Source of the DNA: Mesorhizobium_K marinum
Lineage (GTDB): Bacteria > Pseudomonadota > Alphaproteobacteria > Rhizobiales > Rhizobiaceae
Assembly: GCF_040813715.1 (NCBI RefSeq)
Contig: NZ_JBFOCH010000001.1
Length of the DNA: 64,000 nucleotides
Reading direction: 5' to 3' (one strand)
Shown here: piece after piece, positions 63,644-64,000 of the stretch
How the letters are laid out: every line of letters begins with the position of its first letter
Numbering within the stretch: the stretch's first letter is position 1
Translations under genes and position numbers: made by a program
Notes under the pieces: model-generated
The model's database searches: none
What the model was told of the DNA's origin: nothing
What the model saw: the letters and a program-made list of their open reading frames with translations, nothing else

Positions 63644-64000
63644 ATGATTCGTCTCGAAAGCATTAGCAAGCAGAACGGCAAGCAGATCGTCTTCATCGAG
63701 GCGTCGGCGACCCTCCAGAAGGGCGAGAAGGTCGGCCTCGTCGGCCCCAACGGGGCCGGCAAGACGACCCTGTTCCGCATGGTGACCGGGCAGGAGCAGC
63801 CCGACGAAGGCCAGGTGTCGGTCGATCGTGGCGTCACCATCGGCTATTTCAGCCAGGACGTCGGCGACATGGCCGGCCGCAGCGCCGTCGCCGAGGTGAT
63901 GGAGGGGGCCGGGCCGGTCAGCCTCGTCGCCGGCGAGATGCGCGAGTTGGAAGCGGCGATGGCCGACCCCGATCGCGCCGACGAGATGGACGCCATCATC
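63644..64000 (+). CDS. ABC-F family ATPase, 3' end off window
   Basis: The first 119 codons: MIRLESISKQNGKQIVFIEA then Walker A GLVGPNGAGKTTLFRM (about 32-47) and GYFSQDVGDM, the ABC-F pattern (Uup, YbiT, EttA and related translation factors). These proteins carry two ATPase domains without membrane segments and act on the ribosome. The linker and second domain are beyond the window, so the subfamily cannot be set. Confidence 0.88.
   Translation, partial: MIRLESISKQNGKQIVFIEASATLQKGEKVGLVGPNGAGKTTLFRMVTGQEQPDEGQVSVDRGVTIGYFSQDVGDMAGRSAVAEVMEGAGPVSLVAGEMRELEAAMADPDRADEMDAII

Overview
The window is a stretch of a GC-rich alphaproteobacterial chromosome. The gene content points to the Rhizobiales, most likely a Phyllobacteriaceae/Mesorhizobium-like organism: DUF982, DUF992 and DUF3096 proteins, a soxBDAG operon, a three-gene pnt transhydrogenase followed by an aa3-type oxidase subunit IV, a fused indolepyruvate:ferredoxin oxidoreductase, many TRAP and ABC uptake systems, and candidate EcfG-type stress promoters. 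The assignment rests on family knowledge, not on a database search. No rRNA, tRNA, CRISPR array or transposase was seen.

The assembly must be read with care. Seventeen single N characters (213, 4255, 10062, 15071, 15567, 16581, 16792, 18070, 28573, 29372, 33705, 43908, 48574, 58515, 59636, 61099, 62652) join contigs, usually with the overlapping end of one contig repeated at the start of the next. Genes that look frameshifted or duplicated there (RND pump, DctM, Fe-ADH, SBP, soxB, CGNR protein and others) become intact when one copy plus the N is removed. The paired copies often differ by a few, mostly synonymous, substitutions, which suggests a strain mixture or metagenome-assembled genome. 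At 15072-15566 and 28574-29371 the interposed contig is a true structural variant.

Layout. 1-7.1 kb: two small S74-type proteins, a degenerate HtrA-like protein, two small genes behind candidate EcfG promoters, and an RND efflux pump with its adaptor. 7.3-17.4 kb: an apparent catabolic island: RpiR regulator, N-formylglutamate-amidohydrolase-family enzyme, DctQMP TRAP transporter, glutamine-synthetase-like ligase, aldehyde dehydrogenase and iron-dependent alcohol dehydrogenase. The order suggests gamma-glutamylation of an amino alcohol, two oxidations, then release of glutamate. 17.6-22.6 kb: an ABC importer (SBP, two permeases, ATPase), a MaoC hydratase and an ABM-domain protein. 23.4-28.7 kb: soxBDAG on the minus strand. 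28.7-31.5 kb: a variable locus carrying either an SDR gene or a small possibly immunity-like gene, then an Fsr-type MFS exporter. 31.8-35.1 kb: ribosomal protein S21, a TPR lipoprotein, two DUF992 paralogues and an APH-like kinase. 35.2-38.7 kb: pntAA-pntAB-pntB and cytochrome oxidase subunit IV. 38.8-49.9 kb: an amino-acid-type SBP, DUF3096, a FeeM-like N-acyltransferase, a GGDEF/EAL protein, the indolepyruvate oxidoreductase, a lipoprotein/CGNR pair and an orphan LivH. 50.1-56.7 kb: a second TRAP system, a class-I glutamine amidotransferase-like (C26) hydrolase, a 2-hydroxyacid dehydrogenase and a LacI regulator. 56.8-64 kb: DMT exporter, two MarR regulators, a CobW GTPase with a WD40 protein, small membrane and secreted proteins, and the start of an ABC-F ATPase.

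Together the region is mainly nutrient scavenging and catabolism of nitrogenous or acidic compounds, each module with its own local regulator (RpiR, LacI, MarR) and, in several cases, visible operator-like repeats.
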